This document shows, piece by piece, positions 47,601 to 60,706 of a DNA stretch of 64,000 bases; position 1 is the stretch's first letter; every line of letters begins with the position of its first letter. Under the pieces are notes generated by a model. It did no database searches. It was not told the origin of the DNA and worked only from the letters and a program-made list of their open reading frames with translations. Where the stretch lies: contig CM072805.1 in NCBI GenBank assembly GCA_037013495.1, positions 40,915,169-40,979,168 on the forward strand, written 5' to 3'. A program made the translations under genes and the position numbers. Source of the stretch: Hippophae tibetana (lineage: Eukaryota; Streptophyta; Magnoliopsida; Rosales; Elaeagnaceae).

Positions 47601-50600
47601 TAATCACGATAGTACAAAGACTAATTTTCTGAAAAAATTAAGAGGAGGCTTAGGGACTAACCGAATAAATAAACACGTTCAATTAAGTACTTTGTCCATC
47701 AAAGAGCAAAAACAGAAACGTGCAATTGAGGAGCTAAAAACGTGGGTGATTAATATTGAAATCCCACTCCCTAAGATGACCACGTTCAGAAAAACTTACT
47801 CGGTTTGTTACCAATATTCAAGAGGAAAAACAAACATTCTCCCACTTAGTCCAAATATTCTATCATTCAAATTTATGAGAAACAAAAACATGAATCATGG
47901 CGATAGGTTCTCTAATAATGAGTATTATCTTCCATGTATCACAATGTATTATGCATCTTAAGTCCATACTACTTAATATTTTTTTTCAAAATATGTGCAT
48001 AAAATCATACGAGAAAACATCAACTAAATAAGAGTTTCATTAAAATATCAAATGTACGTACAATGAATATTTACATCATGGAACCAAGTCTCATTCTTAC
48101 TACATGATCCTTGAAATTCTTTGGTGGCATGCCTTTAGTTCAGAGGATTAACAATCATCAACTCAATGCTAACGTGCTCAATCATCACTTTCTTTTCCTT
48201 AACACGTTCTCTTATGGCCAAGTATTTGATGTTGATGCGCTTACTATGACTACTGTTCTTGTTGTTCTTAGCCATAAACACATCAGCTAGGTTGTCACAA
48301 CACAATCTTAATGGCCTAGAAATAGAGTCAATTACTCTAAGCTCGAAAATGAAACTCTTTAACCATGCACCATATGATATAGCCTCAAAACATGACACAA
48401 ACTCGACCTCCATAGTGGAAATAGCAATCAAGGTCGGCTTTACACTCCTCTAAGACAATGTAACCAGATGTTGATTTACGTGAATCAACACAGCCAGTGA
48501 AGTCTGCATCAGAGTAGCCAATCACCTCCAAATCATATGTTTGTCTATATATGAGCATGTAATTCTTTGTCCCTTAAAGGTACCTCATTATCTTCTTTAC
48601 AACTCTCCAGTGGTCAACACTTGGGCTATTCTGATATCTCCCTAGCATCCCAACAACAAATGCAATGTCAGGTCTGCACCAAACCTGAGCATACATCAGG
48701 CTTCCAACGACTGAAGCATATGAAATGGTTTTCATATGTTCCCGCTCGAACTCATTTTTAGGGCATTGGTTTACGCTGAATCTATCACCCTTCACAATGG
48801 GTGCCTCAGTCAGTGAACAATATTTCATCTGAAATCTCTCTAAAACTTTATTGGTATAGGTCCCTTAAAACAAACCCAAAATGCCTCGAGATTTATCCCT
48901 ATGGATTTTAATGCCAATGACATAAAATGTCTCACCCATATTCTTCATATCAAAGTTATTCAAGAGGAATTGTTTCACCTCATATAACAAACTCTTATCA
49001 TTGGTTGCAAGCAAAATATTATCCACTTATAGTACCAAAAAATAAATTTTGCTCCCGCTGACCTTCTGATATATACATTGATCCATGACATTCTCTTCAA
49101 AACCAAATGAAGTGATGACGTTATGGAATTTCAAATACCATTGACAGGAAGCTTGTTTTAATCCATATATGGATTTATTAAGCTTATAGACCAAGTGCTC
49201 ACCATCACTAGAGGAGAATCCTTCAAGTTGTTTCATATAAGCCTTTTCCTCTAGGTCACCATTAATGAAAGTTATTTTCATATCCATTTGATGCAAATTC
49301 AAATAAAAATGGGCAACCAATGTCATGATCACACTAAGTGAATCTTTCTTAGATACAAGAGAGAATGTCTTTGTGTAGTTGATTCCCTCCCTTTGAGTGA
49401 ATCCTTTGGCAATGAGTCTTGCCTTATGTCTCTCAATGTTGCCTTGCGATTCTTTCTATCTTAAAGACCCATTTACATCCAATGGTTGTTACACCATCAG
49501 GCAACTTGACGAAATCCCAGACTCGATTAGACGCCAAAGAATCCATCTCTTCTTTCATGACATTGTACCATAAGTTTGAAACCTCATAACTCATAGCCTG
49601 TGAAAACGTCTCAAGATCATTTTCGGCTCTAACATTGTAGTCACACTCTTGTAGATACACAACATAGTTACTAGGAATTGTCGATTTCCTTACTCTAGTA
49701 GATCTTCTTAATGCTACATCAATATTCTCCTGAACATTCTCTTGAGGAGTAGGATCATGTTGTTTAGCTGGTTATTCAATAGCTTCAGGCATTGGTTGAA
49801 ATTCAGCATCTACTGGATCAGGATCAACGGCTTATGGTACTTCTAGGGCTAGTTCTTCAACATGCGTTTGTACTCAAAGCACGTTGTTAACATCAACGAT
49901 CAGTCCATTACTTGAAATGGCACACTAAGCATCTGAATTATCATTTTCAAAACCAATGCCTTGGGATCGATCGCTTCCACTAATCAAGTCATTCTCAAGA
50001 AATTTTGCATGTCTTGATTCCACAAAGTTAGTGCTATGAGACGGACAATAAAACCTATATCCTTTAGACCTTGCGATATATCCAACGAAATACCCATACA
50101 TGGTCCATGGGGCCAACTTTTTCTTGTGGATTGTAGACTCTTACTTCAGACAAACAGCCCCAAACACGTACATGTCGTAAACTTGGTTTCCAACCCTTGA
50201 ATAACTCAAAACGTGTCTTTGGGACAACCTTGGTTGGAACTCGGTTCAATATATACGCAGATGTCTTAAGAGCTTCAGTCCACAAGGACTCAGGAAGTTT
50301 GGTGCTAGCAAGCATGCTTCGCACCATGTCCAATAATGTTATGTTTCTCCTTTCAGCTACTCCATTTTGGTCCGAAGAGCTAGACAAACTCTATTGGACA
50401 ACAATCTCATTCTCTTGAAGAAACCTCGCAAATAGACCACTCATTTGTCCACTCTCAATGTATCTATCATAGTATTCTCCACCTCTATCGAATCTCACGA
50501 TATTAATTTGTTTGCCGCATTGTTTCGCTACTTCAATTTTAAACACCTTAAAAGTATCTAGTGCTTCATTCTTAATGTTAAGCAAGTAGTGATACATGTA

Positions 50601-53600
50601 TCGTGAGTAATCATCTATGAAAGAGACGAAATACTTATCACAGTATGCATCCATGTCTGGACTACAAATGTTTGTGTGTATGATTTCCAATAACTCAGAG
50701 CTTCTCTTGGCACCCTTCTTTGACTTGTTAGTCTGCTTGCCCTTAATGCATTCTATACAAGTCTCAAAGTCACTAAAATATAGAGTACTAAGTACCCCAT
50801 CATTTACCAACCTTTTAATTCTCTTAATAGAGATATGTCCCAATCTTCGATGTCATAACATAGAAGACTCTTCGTTCACAATACATCGTTTAGTACCAAT
50901 ATTTTCATGAACATGCATAGTTGTATGGTTGTCGTCATTTTACAAATTAAGGAGAAAAAGACCATCAGACAAAGTATCATATCCAATAGCATATTTATAA
51001 AATAAATTAAACACAAAGTCTGAAAAGTTAAAAGAATATAAAATGTCTTTTTCAAATTTAAAATGAAACTACTACTTAAAACCAATCTACACAGGCCAAT
51101 GGCCTCCACATGCGAGGTCATATTATTTTCTAAATAAACGCTACGCTCACTTCCCATTGGTCTCCGCAGGTCTCGTAATTCCTGCAATGAATTGGTAACA
51201 TGAATTGTAGAACCATAATCAATCCACCATATGTTATGATTAACATCAGTCATATTGGATTCATAACAAACAAATGAAAGTTGAGTACCTTTCTTATCTA
51301 ACCACTTCATGAACTTGAAGCATTATTTCTTAACGTGCCCTTTCTTCTTGTAAAAGAAGCACATAATCTCTTTCTTAATGTTCTTTTGATGAGGGATTTT
51401 TCCCTTCCCCTTTTCCTTGGCTTGATCCTTCTTGTTCTTGCCCTCTTTCTGAACACACATGGTTAACAACTCATTGATCGACCATTTGTCCTTATGTGTG
51501 TTATAAGATATCTTAAATGGGTCATATTGTTGAGGTAAGGTACAAAGGATGTAGTGAACCAAGAAGGCTTCTGACATCTCAACCTCCAATGTTTTCAACT
51601 AGGTCACAATATCCCTCATGCGCATGATATGATCATGCACACCCCTAATGCTGGTGAGCCTCAGAGACAAAAACTATATGATGAGGTTGCTCGCCATTTT
51701 CTTGTCTAAAGTGGAAAACTGCTCATCAATAGCCTTTAGTAAGTCTTGGAGTTTGTCATACTGTTCAACAGAATCCCTAATACCAGTAGATATTTTTGTC
51801 TTTATGAACATAACGGAGAGACGATTAGATCGCTCCCACTTATCATAAAGAACAATTGCATTTAGAGAGTTGGTTTCAATTACTACAAGGGGCTCCTCCT
51901 TCCTAATGGCGTAATCTATGTCCATCCATCCCAAGTAAAGGAGAACTCTCTCCTTCCAGACCTTGTACTTGTCTCTTTTGAGTTCGGGAACATCACATCT
52001 CATATAAGAGTAATTAACAAGTTAAATTGCTACAATAAATTAAATATTCATGCTCATGTTACTAAATTTGAAGCTAAAATATAACATGTTCTATCAATGT
52101 AAAATCATGAAAAATATGAATCTAGTGACATAAAACTTGTTTGTGAACTAAAATTCTAATTCAATTAGATTTATCTTAATTTTACGATAAAACTATCAAA
52201 TTATGTTCATTCTCTTAATCCCTGTGAGTAAATTAAAAAATATAATTTGATATTCCATTCTAATTAATCATACAAAATATAATAAAAATTCATATGGAAT
52301 AAGATTTATTATATTACATATGATTAATCACAATTAATGTTTATTTTCTAAATATGATCCTAAATAAATTTTATTATATAGTTTTAATTAATTAAAGATG
52401 TTGTGGCTACTCCTAAATTAATTAAACTATATCGATTATTTAAACATTAACTAAATCCTTGGGTTTAATTATTGCATAAAATCATAAGCAATATAATTTA
52501 ATTCCAAATGTATAAATATTATTTAACTTAAGATTGCATGTATAAAGAAATGACAACAAATTATACAAGTAACATAAATAATATAAGTACAAATTAAATT
52601 CATAAGAAGCCATTAACAATTAATTCCATTATACACAAATTATTTAACCAAATGTCATATGTATAATAAATCATAAAATTTATACATATAAATACCAAAA
52701 CAAATAATTTAAGCATAATGAATTTAAAAAAATTAATCATAAATAAATTTTAATGTACTAAAAATTATCTAAACAAATGTCACATGTATAATAAATAACA
52801 AATATTTTACACATAAAAAATCCAAATTAATCACATTAAAATTTTTAATTTTAATTCAGCATCAAAATTAGCTAAAACATAAAAATTAAATTATTTTTTG
52901 GCCCTCGAAAACGACAAGTTGTTTGGCTCTTCATGGTCGGAAACGACAAGTCATCCAACTTGTATTCAACCTCCAGGCGGGTCACGTGACTCAATTTAGA
53001 TCCGAACGGAAGCCCAACCATTTCTTGCAATTCCGACGACGAAAAACGGCGTTTTTTATATCAAAATTCCCAAAATTGGATTTCCCAGTGATTCATATTC
53101 TTAATTTGAATCAAAAACGTCAAAATAAAAAAAACTTGAATTCCAAAACTCCAACAGGACGTGAAACACAAATTGGAATTATTGGAACAACTAAAACAGC
53201 ATTTTAAAGCACAGAATCATTCGAATATCAATACTGAAATAATTGATAATCTCCATACGCATCAAAACCGAGGCAAAGAAAAAATCGAATTTTGCAATGT
53301 ATGAACGGTGAAACAAAGCAAAACAAAGGTGTTTTCAAAAACAGCTTTGATACCAAATATTATAATATAATTTCGATCTAAAAACATTCAAGAAACTATA
53401 TAAACATAAATCTAAACACAACGAAAGCAAAAGAATTGAGAATTAACCTCTAACCATTAATCACGCTTCACACACTCTGATAGAGGAATTTTAATGGTTT
53501 TATCGATTTGATGCTTCTAAATCTTTCTCTCTTAATCACGAAGGTGTAAAGACTAATTTTTTGAAAAAATTAAGAGGAGACTTAGGGACCAATCGAATAA

Positions 53601-56600
53601 ATAAACAAGTTCGATTAAGTGCTCTGTCTATCAAAAAACAAAAATAAAAACGTGCAATTGAGGAGCTAAAAACGTGGGTGATTAATATTGAAATCCCACT
53701 CCCTAAGATGATGGAATTTGTTGGACCACATTCAGACCAACTTACTCGATTTGTTACCCAGATTTCAAGAGAAAAAACCAACATCATCACCTAGAGAGGT
53801 TTTGATACGAGCAAAGGACCCAGAGTAAACACTAAGCTTAATGAGATAAAATTAAAAGTCAGTACTTTTAGAACCATAAACCACAGAAACACATTTGAAA
53901 CTAACATATAACATAGAATAATAGATAAATAACCATGATGACCAGAAAATAGATTCTTTGATGGTTTTTAAAATTTAATGAAAATATAGTCAACAAATCT
54001 TCATGATGTACGCAAGAAAAATATGGATTTCTAAGAAATACTTCTTGTATTTTAATTTATTTTTAAACTCCATAGCATTATAATGTCAGTTCAAGATTCC
54101 TTGCATGCTGTACGTGATTCAATATGCTGAAAGACCAAATTATATTCACTATGGAATAAGCAATGCTATATATGTTACCACCTACACACTACTTCGGCAG
54201 GTTTACATCAGATATATGAATTTAACATGGGTTTTACATGTCACACTTAAAAGCTTCCTATCAATAGACATGCATTGAGATACATGTCAGTTTGCTTCTG
54301 TACTCCTCAGTAGGGGAAAGGCGAAAGCTTACTATGTTAAAAAAAATGGAAATACAAAATTTTATTTTTTTATCTTTTGTGTTGCCCAGGGTGAGGGACT
54401 GAGGGGGTGTCGGTCTTGGTTCGCAAGCTAGAAACTAAAACAAGAAAATTCAATGATTTAGAATACAAACTATTGCTTACATGTGATACCCACAGTTGCT
54501 GCCCATGTTTATGCCACTGATTACCTGCCAGTTATTATAGAATATAGATCAAACCCATTCAAGCATAACAACAAGCAACAAGGTGTCTTAATTGTTCAAA
54601 ACAAAATATGGTAAAAATCATTTAAAGATCAGACTTTTGCTTTGTCATTATAGTAACTCAGACATTTTCGTTGAGACATCCAAAACATTATCAAAGCCTA
54701 TTTTAAAAAGTTTTAAGGAAACAAGAGGCTTCATTAATATATTGGAAAAGAAAAAAAATCAAAATTGAGCATTTCAATGGGAAATTAAATTAGAGCCTTT
54801 TCAAGAAATGCGACCAGTTACAAACCCATAACTACACATAAGAAACGAGAAAGGTACCAGATCAGGAACTGAAGGAAATAGCGCTTTGGAAATCCCCAAA
54901 GAAGTACAATCTGCTGGAGTACCTGAAAATTTTATGTAGAGCAATGCTTGAGAATTGAGACAATCTTTACAAAAAATAAGAAGAAAAAATGTACCATTGA
55001 AGAAGATATCAAATCGGGATGTTAAACAGTTAAACTGACCAGAGACAGCAAACGCTATTGCTCCATCAATTTTTACCCGCTTCACAGAGACAGGATGAAG
55101 CCAAGTGATACTGTGACTAACAGCTGACTTTTCCCTGTACACAATCAACGCATTCTTATCACCTTTCTACCGAAGTAAATCACTGAATTAAGATTTACCA
55201 AATTACGAACCCAAACAAATATTTAAAGAAAAAGTACAATATTATATATAGGAAAAAAATGTAGTGGAAGTTCTTTCATTTAGGTACAAGGGCTGGTATC
55301 TTGTTTAGAAAAATGTGTTTTTAAGTCTTTTTATTTGTGAAAAAGATGTTAAGATAGAAAGAATAAATTTAACTTCTCATCCAATTTCCTATTAAACATG
55401 CTTTTTGATAAATATATATCTAATGAAGTAAATTTTAATAAAAAAAATTATATAAAAAATTTAACAAATTCTTTCGATCAACTCAAGAACTTAAGTAAAG
55501 TTTTAACTTTCTAATGTGTGATTTTGGATATTAGACAATGAAAATATTGTTTAAGTTTTATTGAAATTTCTGTTTAATTTTGAAAGAAAAAAATTTAAAA
55601 AAAAATTGAGTGATTTTTTAATTAAATATTAACTTTTTACGTAATATCTATTCAAAAATATAAACATACATATTACACATATATTATTCCATTATATTTA
55701 AATAAAAAATAACACATTTTTTACAAAAAAAGACCTTACATGTAAAGATTAAAAAAATCTATACATCATGAATAATATCAAATATCAGTATAGTTCAATA
55801 TGGAAATGATTATGTAGTATTGTTTTAACAAATTATCAGGATATTATTAAATATCTCCAATATTTTATAGATATTATCCTCGATATAAACATATCAATTT
55901 GTATAGTGCAATTCTTGTAAAAAAATTAAATATCTTCTATGTTATTATCGATTTTTTTGAAATTTATGCAGGATATTTTTTGGAGTATTTTCTCTACTTT
56001 TAATGAAAGGTTGTTAGTAAATAAAGTTATTTTAAATATATTTTAGACCAAATGATATTGTTGTGGCTCGAACTTATGCCTTGAAACGGGATGTGTATGA
56101 GTCCTACAACCAGACTACTAGGTGAACCACAAACATATTATAAGGTTTTCTTCTAGTGAAATTAATCGTGTTGAATCATTAGGTAACAAAGAGAAAGAAA
56201 AAAATAATGATGACCATGATAATACAAGGAATGGTGATGGAGACTAAGATGAAAAAAACATAACAATTACCTTTAGATAGAATATTTGAAAATATTATAA
56301 GATGTTTGAAAACTCTACAACAATTTACAAATTATTGAGTTAACCTATAGTTGTGTGAAAGAATTAGATTTCCTTTATAGTTCACTAAGAGGGAGTTCGC
56401 TCCCACACCCGTAACGTTCGTGATCGGCCTACTCAACTGTGTATCGATCGAAAGGCAGGTCGGCACAGCCCCCAACCAAGGGAGTGGTTACGTCCAATAT
56501 GTCCCCCCTTATTCCCGACATGCTCTAGTGCCTCGGGGTGGATAGGAGCAAGTCAAGTCCGTATCGTCGTGGAGTAATAGTCACATTCGGATCTGGTCTA

Positions 56601-57399
56601 TCTACTCTATTAATAGAGAAACAATACAAAAAGAACAAGTAATATATTCAGGATATCTTAATCATTATATTCAAGTTATAACATCGATATTGTTTCAATC
56701 AAGATTGTACGTGCTTTGAATTCTCTAAAAAATCCATTTGGATGTAATTATAATATAATTTCTTAATTTTTTTAGTATTGACGTACCTTAATTTACTACT
56801 ATTTTATTTAGTATGTAGCTATTAATTTATTTAGAAAATTATTCTATTAGATACAATATTATTTAATTTTTTTATCTTAAGTTATTATCTGAAATTTTAA
56901 TAATTTTTTTAAAAAAATCGTACTCATTAATTTTTTAAATGAATTTCCATCAATATCAGAAGATATTGCCGATATATCCAGAGAGATCGATATTTTAATC
57001 TTTGCACATTTTTCCCCCAAAAAAAAAAACTTAAAAACATCTTTTCTAAGTTAGGTAGTAAACACAATGATCATCCATGCACTTCACCCATATATATATA
57101 TATCAAAAACCAAAAGTTCCATTGGTTACTGCACAGTCAATTTCACTTCGCAAATTGCGATCAAAACACATATAGAAGATCATAGAATATTCATCAAATC
57201 ATAATTTCTAGAAGGTCAACTATTATCATATTCCATAACAGAAATGGTAAATAAGAGCAAATACGTACGAGGCAGGTGCACAGACTTGAACAGTATAGTG
57301 ACCGGTGGAGACGAGCTGCTGAACCAAAGCTCGCAGTCCTGGCGCGTCAATTCCGTCATCATTAGTGACCATGACCGTGGGTTTACTACCGGAGCTCAT
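44683..57399 (-). CDS. SurE-type 5'/3'-nucleotidase (survival protein SurE), nine exons
   Basis: Metal-dependent acid phosphatase family acting on nucleoside monophosphates. Exons on the minus strand: 57399-57269, 55134-55040, 54922-54858, 54524-54481, 46931-46854, 46629-46476, 46026-45850, 44930-44871, 44793-44683. They sum to 915 nt, 304 residues, with all phases agreeing and GT-AG junctions. Motifs: [17 protein letters not shown] with the metal-binding Asp14-Asp15; [57 protein letters not shown]; and C-terminal [18 protein letters not shown]. The start was set at MSSGSKP because the frame above it has no ATG. Intron 4 is 7.5 kb because it holds an old copia element in the same orientation; intron 1 holds a SINE-like piece and an organelle-like patch. 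The gene looks intact; no transit peptide is obvious. Confidence 0.94.
45446..45567. mobile_element. Short MITE-like element in SurE intron 7
   Basis: About 120 bp. It starts AGGCTCCTCATGGTTTGGTTG-like and ends AACCAAACAGCCAACAAGACCCT-like; the end reversed reads AGGGTCTTGTTGGCTGTTTG, giving imperfect terminal inverted repeats of the same style as those at 4485 and 15737. No coding capacity. The ends are approximate. Confidence 0.45.
47090..47345. other. Unidentified GC-richer patch in SurE intron 4
   Basis: About 250 bp with balanced composition inside AT-rich intron sequence, containing TTGTATAAAGGGGCCCCCAT, which resembles the TATA region of an LTR. A 62-codon minus-strand frame has no domain I recognise. 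It may be a fragment of another retroelement. I could not find its partner. Confidence 0.3.
47415..47836 (-). repeat. 3' LTR of copia element 3
   Basis: About 422 bp, the diverged partner of 53356-53783. It lacks a short segment (near GGAATTTGTTGGACC) present in the other LTR. A purine-rich tract AAGTGGGAGA precedes it on the minus strand. Confidence 0.8.
48135..52003 (-). pseudogene. Broken gag-pol of copia element 3
   Basis: Minus-strand fragments in copia order with frame changes and stops. Gag: [19 protein letters not shown] (52003-51674), then [19 protein letters not shown] and a degenerate knuckle [12 protein letters not shown] (51598-51323). Protease-like: [16 protein letters not shown], with the usual DSGA changed to DYGS (51310-50876). 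Integrase: [16 protein letters not shown] and [19 protein letters not shown] (50843-50064). [22 protein letters not shown] and [17 protein letters not shown] (49660-49027). RNase H end pieces up to 48135. It cannot make a polyprotein. Confidence 0.88.
53356..53783 (-). repeat. 5' LTR of copia element 3
   Basis: About 428 bp next to the mutated primer site at 53344-53355. Its divergence from 47415-47836 is far greater than in elements 1 and 2, so this is the oldest of the three. Confidence 0.8.
53814..53945 (-). repeat. Diverged echo of the SurE exon 5 border
   Basis: CCAGAGTAAACACTA and TTTAGAACCA(C/T)AAACCA occur here and again at 46919-46980, in the same order and spacing class, where the first block is the 5' end of SurE exon 5 and the rest its upstream intron. 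Only the edge of the exon is kept here, so it is non-coding. The two copies flank the copia element. Confidence 0.55.
56040..56135 (-). mobile_element. tRNA-derived SINE-like fragment in SurE intron 1
   Basis: On the minus strand GTGGTTCACCTAGTAGTC resembles a polymerase III A box region, and about 50 bases on AAGTTCGAGCC fits a B box. This is the layout of plant SINE heads. An A-rich stretch follows. No second copy was found to define its ends. Confidence 0.5.
56385..56605. other. GC-rich patch of possible organelle origin
   Basis: About 220 bp with composition unlike its surroundings, including GGCACAGCCCCCAACCAAGG and GCCTCGGGGTGGATAGGAGC. The text looks like plant mitochondrial or plastid DNA moved to the nucleus, but I cannot assign it to a gene. 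It lies in SurE intron 1. Confidence 0.35.
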
Positions 57400-59856
57400 A
57401 ATGTTATCCTTTGGTGTTTCGAATTCGGATCTTTGATGGAATCGCTGTGCCCGTGTGATCAAAAGGGTATGAGCCTTCGAGAACCAATCAGTGCGTTTTG
57501 CTTAAGCAATTTCCTATTTGTCTGCAATCTAACTTTTTTTTGTTTTATGGGAAAAAAAATAACACAATGAACACTTGAGTGATTTGATTTTTCGCACCTA
57601 AAAATTTCTTTTTAATGTAATTGAAAAAAAATCAAAATATTTTATTAAATTAAGTTTTAGGTGTCAATTAATATATTTATTTTTAATCAGTATTATTTAA
57701 TTATATAATTATTAAATTAAAAAATTATTATTAAAATTATTAAAATATATTAATTAAAAATATTTTAATATTTTATATTATTTAATGGATTTTATCAATA
57801 GGTGCCAAAAGAGAGGAAGCGTAGGTTCTGATTTTTTGAGCTCTAAAATCGAGTGTAATAAAATAAAAGCAAAAATGTTGAATTTAATGTATTTAGAAAA
57901 AATATATATTAAATAATCAAATTATTCTTTTAACGAATCTCATTAATTGATGAAGTGTAAAAATATTAAAATAATCATATTATAAAAATGATTGTTCTTC
58001 TATTATTAATTTTTTATAAACAAAAAAATCAAATTTTAAAAAATGTTTAACTTTAAATAGTGAGAATTTGGATACTAAGAGTTTATTACATGAGAGATCT
58101 AGTAGGTGATAGTGTTTATTAAAAAGCTTATATTGTAATTTTTTTTAACATTTTTTGGGTGTGAATGTGAGCTCTTAAAGTTTTGAAGGCTGAATTATGT
58201 TAAATCCTAAGTGTCTTCTTTATTGTTTGCTTCTTGTTTTTTTGGTTGATTAATTCATCCTATTAGGCATGCACTGTTGATATTTTATTATCATATTGGT
58301 TTTCATTTAATTTTTTTATTAGTTGATTAAATAAACAATCTGTTCACGAATAACTTTGTCATTGGCTATGTACAACTTTCACAACAAATAACGTCTGTTA
58401 GGACACAAAAAGGATAAGCCAAATCGAATTATAAGTTAAAACTTAGTTTATTTTTCATTTTATTGTTAGTTTAGAATATAATAAAAAAATATTTCATTAA
58501 TAATATAAAAAGATAATTTCTCTTACACTCTTAATAATAAGTTATAATCCTTTATTTTCGTTACATATTAATATTATGCTTATCATTTATTTTTTTATTT
58601 TTATTTTTCTCATTATAAAATTAAAAATATTTACTTTTAAATTTAAATTTTATTATTCCTATATTCAATTTTTATATAATATAGCTATTTAAATGATTTT
58701 ATTTTTAATCTCAAAAATTATTTTTCATATAATATATTTTTTAAATTATAAAAAATATGTATATTATATTTTTAAATATGTATAAGTATATAATTTAGGT
58801 TTATATATGTGTACGACAAATTTAAATATGTGTAAAATGTGTGTTTTTTAAGTTATAACAAGAAAAAAAAGGTGGTTATGACATTTTAATCTCTCTTTTT
58901 TTAAATTAAATAGATTTAATTTATTAACTTTAAAATAATCAAGTCAATTTTAATAAAAAATTAAGTTTTCAAAAGTAAAATTAATTTTATATTAAACATA
59001 AGAAAATAACTTAAAAAAATCTTTCTCTCAACCCAAAAACTCAATTTTTTTTCTCTCGTGTCAATCAATCTCTTTCAACATTTCTCTTATTATTATTATT
59101 ATAGTTGTGTACATTTAAATTTATAAATTATGAGATATACAAATTATTTTTTTAATGAAAAAGAGGAATGTATTTTCTTTTTTCTTTTTTTTTAACTTTA
59201 CATTACACAAAAGATAATTTTAAGAAAATCAAGTTTTTCCTTTAAAAAATATTATTTAAAAAATAATCTAAATTAATTGTATCTAAAAATTTACTCGACT
59301 AAACTTAACAGCTTAAAAGAAACAGAATTAAAATATTCTTATCAAATAATTGAAAGAGTAGGATAATCTTAATAAAAAAATATGTATCTCTTGTAAGATA
59401 TATTAAAAATAAAATATCATGTATAAAGAATATTATAACATATAATTAATTAATTTTAATTTTAATTTCATATTTAAAATAAATATAATAATAATAATAT
59501 TTTTATTAAATTTGGTTACTACATAATCAAACATACACACTCCTTTATGCGATAAAATTTGAAATTTTCATCGTTATGATAGAAGTTGAAGGAAGGAAAA
59601 ATAACACATATGTCATTTATTTTTATTTTGTTAGATTAAATATATTATTTATTTTATTTAAATTCAAACATATTTATGTTTATGTTATTATATTATGGTT
59701 AATTAAATTAAATTTTAATATTTAAAATCATATGTTTATTATTTTAATAATTAGCTCTTAGGATTGTGACGTTCAAGCTGCAAGAACTTATGAGAGAGAA
59801 AGAAGAGGAAGAAAATGAAACCTCAGATGAAAGCAAATGAATGCGAGCAAAATCAA
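57400..59856. other. SurE promoter side and AT-rich DNA, no gene seen
   Basis: The first 200 bases upstream of the SurE ATG are the likely leader and promoter. The rest is strongly AT-rich. I looked here for the missing plus-strand N-terminal exons of the IGPD pseudogene (expected FLDHML-type motif) and did not find them. Confidence 0.6.
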
Positions 59857-60706
59857 CTGAGTGTCATATCTGCCAACTCTTCCTGTAGGGATTTGCAAAT
59901 CACAATTCAAATGTGGGAGACCAGATAAATCCTGAGAAAATGAAAAGAAAGATCAACAAAGAACTTGAGACTTCAATTTGGGTAAATTATATTTATAGGT
60001 AAAATCTATAGAGTCACGACTCCAAAAGAATAACAGTGAAAAGGAAACAGATCCATGGGATTTGAAGCAATTGAAGAGTTGGAGTCTTAAATCTGGATAA
60101 ATTATATTACTAGGTATAAGACTCCAAGAAATACAAGTGAAAAGAAAACACAATTCACGGGGTTTAAAGCAACTGACTTCGCCAACTTAAAATCAAACCA
60201 AACTTTGAAATTCAAGACAAGTAATCACTCAGCACTAGTGATACTGCCCCATTATCTTTCGAAAAGTTCACGAGTAGATGGGTCAACCATGTAAAATTAG
60301 TTTCAAGATAATCAAGTAAATTTACCCTTAGAAATTATTATATACTAGTCTAGAATAATCATTCAGAGAGCGGACAGTACCAGTGATACATGTACCAGTG
60401 CTTCATCTAGAGGAGCAGTGAAGTCACCAAACCGATTAATCTCTTTCCTATCACCAAGTGCCTGCAACAAAGCCTGTCCTGCAGCAGAAATAGCTAATCT
60501 AAATGAGCCACAGAAGATTTAGATGTGGAAAAATAAATGAAAATAACACCACTGTATCCCCCGGCTAATTCATTTGTCATCATGACAACCCAAAACAAAT
60601 AAATTAACAATTGAAACATCTTCATTTGTGTAGTGTGGTTATCACCAATATGGATGTCACCAGTTGCCTTTACATGCACATCAAACAGCCTATGAGACAC
60701 AAGTTG
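59857..60706 (-). pseudogene. Inverted middle exons of imidazoleglycerol-phosphate dehydratase
   Basis: Histidine biosynthesis enzyme (hisB type, plant HISN5), normally plastidial. Three exons on the minus strand: 60706 to about 60607 ([20 protein letters not shown], then a 2-nt frame error at the expected HTNEDV); 60478-60381 ([18 protein letters not shown] and [12 protein letters not shown]); and 59931-59857 (DLSGLPHLNCDLQIPT, ending GRYDTQ). The last exon has no GT donor: CAG is followed directly by TTGATT, which suggests a breakpoint there. The next residues of the protein continue on the opposite strand at 61559. Exons encoding the N-terminal part are absent. The copy is dead. Confidence 0.88.

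Larger units (their letters stand above)
47415..53783 (-). mobile_element. Old, decayed Ty1/copia retrotransposon 3 in SurE intron 4
   Basis: About 6.4 kb in the same orientation as SurE. The LTRs at about 47415-47836 and 53356-53783 are clearly homologous (shared blocks such as GTGCAATTGAGGAGCTAAAA and ACGTGGGTGATTAATATTG) but carry many substitutions and indels. The minus-strand 5' ends are TGTTTG and TGTTGG. The primer site is present but mutated (TGGTATCAAAGC, 53355-53344). Internal gag-pol is broken into many frames. A target duplication could not be fixed because the flanks have diverged. Confidence 0.88.

Noticed and set aside
44683-57399. Reading SurE as broken by the intronic copia element
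   Set aside because: All nine exons join with correct phase and conserved motifs, and the element lies wholly inside intron 4.
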